Positions 60,471-64,000 of a stretch of DNA of 64,000 bases are shown one piece after another (within the stretch, counting starts at the first letter, position 1; the number at the start of each line of letters is the position of its first letter). The DNA lies in contig JAPYMA010000105.1 of the NCBI GenBank assembly GCA_035041965.1, positions 62,001-126,000 on the forward strand. Reading direction: 5' to 3'. The position numbers and the translations under genes are program-made. Source of the stretch: Anisakis pegreffii. Taxonomy: Eukaryota > Nematoda > Chromadorea > Rhabditida > Anisakidae. A model generated the notes under the pieces. It had not been told where the DNA came from and did no database searches. It saw only the letters and a program-made list of their open reading frames with translations.

Positions 60471-63400
60471 GTGGGTTACCGAATGATAAATGACAATCAA
60501 TTCACTTTGATCAATTGGTGGCACTTATGAAAATTTTTGTTTTTATTATATTGCTTTGATGAATTTATATTTTTATTGTTGCGCTCATCTTACTGTTATG
60601 ATGAACGGGGTGAATGATTTTCAGCTGGAAGGAAATAAGTATTCGTTTATTTCATTTGTTCTTCAATTTACTGCAGAGTCACCGATAAACTGTTTATGTC
60701 TGCCGTGATATTGAATATCACAATGAAGTGATCATCAATTTCTGTTCGTGCTGACTCTCATGAAAACTTTTTGTTAAAAGAGAGGAAGTATCGATGAATT
60801 CATTGATATTTTCTAGGATATTTTTTATTGTCCGTTTTGGTGCATCTCAAAAATTACTTTATTCGAATTCCTTCTTGGATGTATGTTTATAATGATGCAT
60901 GCGTAAATAACATGAGTTCTTCATCTAGAATTCTATTCTGCGTTTCATCTCCTTTCTATATTCGCCATTCCGTCAGTGATATGCGATTGATGGATGGTTG
61001 AGTAGATGGATTGAAAGATTTTAAGATGTGTATATATGGCTGTTTTGAAATTCGTCGCTCCCAAGTGGTGACCAACAACTTTGCTAAATCGCTCATTCGA
61101 GATTACCAGTATCTTTACCAGTTCTTTCATCCATCCTTCAGTTTAGTGCTCTCAAGCGAACATGTCTTTCTGCTATCTTAAATTCATTCCAGTTCTCTAG
61201 AATATATTCATGTGCCAATGTTATGTTCTCGAAAAAGTAGTCGAGTTGAGTTACGTACGCACTTTTTTCTCATTCCAGTTCCACCTAGTCTGCTGAAATT
61301 CGCTTCACGTCAACCGCTCACTTCACTTGTTTATCATAAGCCGACGATATTTGCTGTTTCATGCCAATTCTCGATTATTATCGTTGTTTATGAAAAGAAG
61401 TTCGTTGCGAGAAACACAGTCTTTGAAAAGAGTTAGTTGTTCAATGGAACGGTTGGTTCTCATTCGAGCGAGTAGTCACCAGCAATGAGTCTTAATGTCG
61501 TTAGGGTCGCTTGCATTGTTTATTGTTCAGATTTTTGATCTTACACAGGTATTTACATTGATTAGTATATCTGTTTATGCATTGTTCATTAATTGTTTAT
61601 CATATACTCTCTATTCACGCCTCTAATATCCGTCTGTCCGATGTTGTTAAACTTGTGTTAGTTAGCAGCATCGTGTTCGTGTTCCTTTGTTTACTGTTCC
61701 TAAAGTGCTCTTGTTGAATGTTTCAACTAAGGAACCTTTACAACGTGAACCGAAAATTATTATACTAAACTGTCGAGTGGGCTTATGGTTCGGCTCGGTG
61801 CTCATCGCTCGTGTTTGAGGCGTTAAGTGAGTCACAACTCTTCAAGCATTCAGTTAGCTTCTTGAAGTCATAAGTACGACAAACTCTAACTCAAAGGGAT
61901 TGTTTAAACTTTAAGGATGTTTTCTTAGCTGGAATCTTATGCAATTATCTTTTATTAATACTTAACACATTTTCACTGGTTTTGAACGTGCCTCAATCGC
62001 TCGCATTCTTTATATCCAATGCAGCATTTGTTTTTCTCATTCTTTTCCTCTCTTCTTTATGAGAACACATTCATTAGAATCAAATTCGTGTTCTTTTCGA
62101 CTATTGTTGACCGATAACAATAGATCACATTTATTGAATTGTTCTTCCGTATTTAGTAGCCTTTGTTGTTTCCAAGGTCGTCCGTCTTATTTTCTTAGAA
62201 ATTTCCTTTCGAAGTTCAGTGTTCAAAAATTGTCCAAAATGTTCAATTTAGTCCTCCAGTAAGGTGATTATTTTGAAAATACACGTGCCGTCGTCTTATT
62301 TGGAAATAGAAAATTGATGATGTCTTCTTGGTGAAAAGTTGAGAAGGAAATTATTTATGAGCAGTTATGTGTATTGTATAAATAACTGTGGAAGGAAGTT
62401 GGAAATGAGCTGATGTGTTTTTGTTTTCGTCAATACATCGTTGCGTTTGTTTTGTGAGTGTTTATCAGGCAGTAGTCATTGGTGTGCATGTGAATAAGAT
62501 TGTTATCATGAATTTCGCTCATCTTTCATTTCATCTCGTTAACTTGCCCCTCAACTTTATATCGTTCCAACAATCAGCCTATGTCAATTGAGAAAATCCA
62601 CTCACTCAGCTGATTCATTTTTAGTACTTAATATTACTATTGAAGTGCCATTTAGTGTCACTTTTCAATGAGCCACCATCATCACTTTCATATGTATCTT
62701 AAGTCTATTCGCAGTGCGCTAAGATCGTGTTTTATCGTCTTATCATTCATTTATCTCGACCTGTCATGTTAGCAGCATTCGCATGTTTTCATTGATTGCG
62801 TTTTAACACTCATAGCAGTGCATTGTTTGTTCAATTTTAGAGGTGAGGGTATCGCCGCGCATCTTATTTGGTGTCTTCAGTTGTTTTAAACTGGAATTTT
62901 GCATGTGTCATTCATTGGTTTGTGTGTTCCTTCCGTTTTCTTCTATAGATCCTTTGCATCTTCCTTCCTGTACGTTGTTGGATCGCAGTTAATTTTGATC
63001 TGTGTGCCCATCCATAGTATTGATCCCTGCACAAGCGCACTGCAAATCCCATCTTCCATATGCCCTCGAACGAGTATTAACATCCTTCAGCACTCTTTCA
63101 CTTTCTCGCTCTCCTCATTTCTCTTCCAGTTTTTCTAGGTTGCTCATTAATTTCATGATGGTGATGAAGTGCGCCGCGCCTATTCACAAACATAAAAATG
63201 CCTGAATCAAACAACCAACCATTTTGCATGACTCAGCACTAATGCTCAAAGTGCGCATACCACACAGTGTTCGCCCAGTGTTATTCTTATGAATGATACT
63301 TACTGCTGGCTATATTTTGTGAATACTGCTTTTTTCAGAAATACCCATTATACTTTTTCCATTTTTTTCATTTCTCCTACAGGAATGCCATTTTTTTCGA

Positions 63401-63991
63401 TGGTCTATCAGTCTTCTTACGTTAGCTAGTCTCAACATTCTTGGAACATATAAATTAGGAATTTAAACTTACTTGAGTTCTTCCCAGACATAATGCTGTG
63501 ATATGAGTAGACATCAGTTACTGCTGATTGTATCCAACAGTTACATTAAATACATTTATCTGCGGATCGATTTTTGTTCGAGTTACTTGTGCCTTAATGT
63601 TTTAATGAGTGCTCTGTCTCATCATTGGTTGTAATCCGTCCGCTTCATCGTCATTCATCCAACGTCATCGTTTCACTCGTTCATTTCACATACATGTGTA
63701 AACACCTCTTATTTCATAATAAATCCCAATGAATTTCAAATGTTTTTCGTTGAATCACATCAACGCGCAATGCTTTCATATCAAATTCATTGCTCGTCGT
63801 CTTTTTGTTTGCCTTTATCGTGTTTATTTTTGATGCGGACTATTTTTTTTAGCACGCACAAGCAGCATATTTAAAATTTTATTATTGAAATGCTCCGAAT
63901 ATACATTCATCCGAATTGTTGCATGTGAACACATATCTGGTACCTCTTTTAAAGTTTGCGTTCAATTTCACTGTTCAATTTCACTTGCAGG
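60471..63991. other. No recognised gene; possible long intron
   Basis: The segment has T-rich plus-strand sequence with short frames that lack motifs. It would be the first intron of the gene proposed to start at 60372. Confidence 0.35.
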
Positions 63992-64000
63992 AAATGTTGT

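Overview
The window looks like nuclear DNA of a nematode: AT-rich, intron-rich, with genes cut into many short exons and with dinucleotide tracts and remnants of DNA transposons in introns and intergenic space. Support for Nematoda comes from a TTBK/CK1-type kinase of the kind expanded in worms, an atypical PDZ protein resembling a nematode family, and a 3' splice consensus lying 6-15 nt upstream of the ATG in four genes, as expected for spliced-leader trans-splicing. The species cannot be named from sequence alone.

Five genes could be assembled exon by exon with consistent splice phases. (1) 4713-1501, minus: an intact 8-exon, 333-residue tau-tubulin-kinase-like protein kinase. (2) 29014-42827, plus: mevalonate kinase, 13 exons over 13.8 kb, 615 residues (646 if a candidate cassette exon at 35125-35217 is used). 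(3) 48260-45260, minus: an 8-exon, 301-residue single-pass membrane protein with duplicated coiled-coil exons and a PDZ-like domain. (4) 49338-50735, plus: GEMIN8, a subunit of the SMN complex. (5) 51493-53290, plus: an RPA43-like subunit of RNA polymerase I. Genes 4 and 5 run head to tail and may be an operon-like pair. Genes 3 and 4 are divergent across about 1.1 kb.

The long stretch 4.7-28.5 kb holds no gene I can support. It contains copies of an hAT-like transposon family (CAGTGGTTCT-type ends). The copy at 7590-8420 has a perfect 8-bp target duplication. Other copies lie at 2687-3428 (in a kinase intron), 12326-13505, 18616-19348 and 40692-40863 (in a mevalonate kinase intron). Two of the copies keep a small open reading frame, with an in-frame 21-bp duplication in one of them. 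A near-perfect 30-bp-stem hairpin lies at 22341-22413.

The right end (53.3-64 kb) has several exon-like segments with good splice sites that I could not assign to a family. One of them is a possible first exon at 60372-60470, whose partner may start at 63992, just before the window ends.

No rRNA, tRNA or CRISPR array was recognised. All exon boundaries are manual calls from reading frame, GT/AG sites, phase and remembered family motifs; no search was run.
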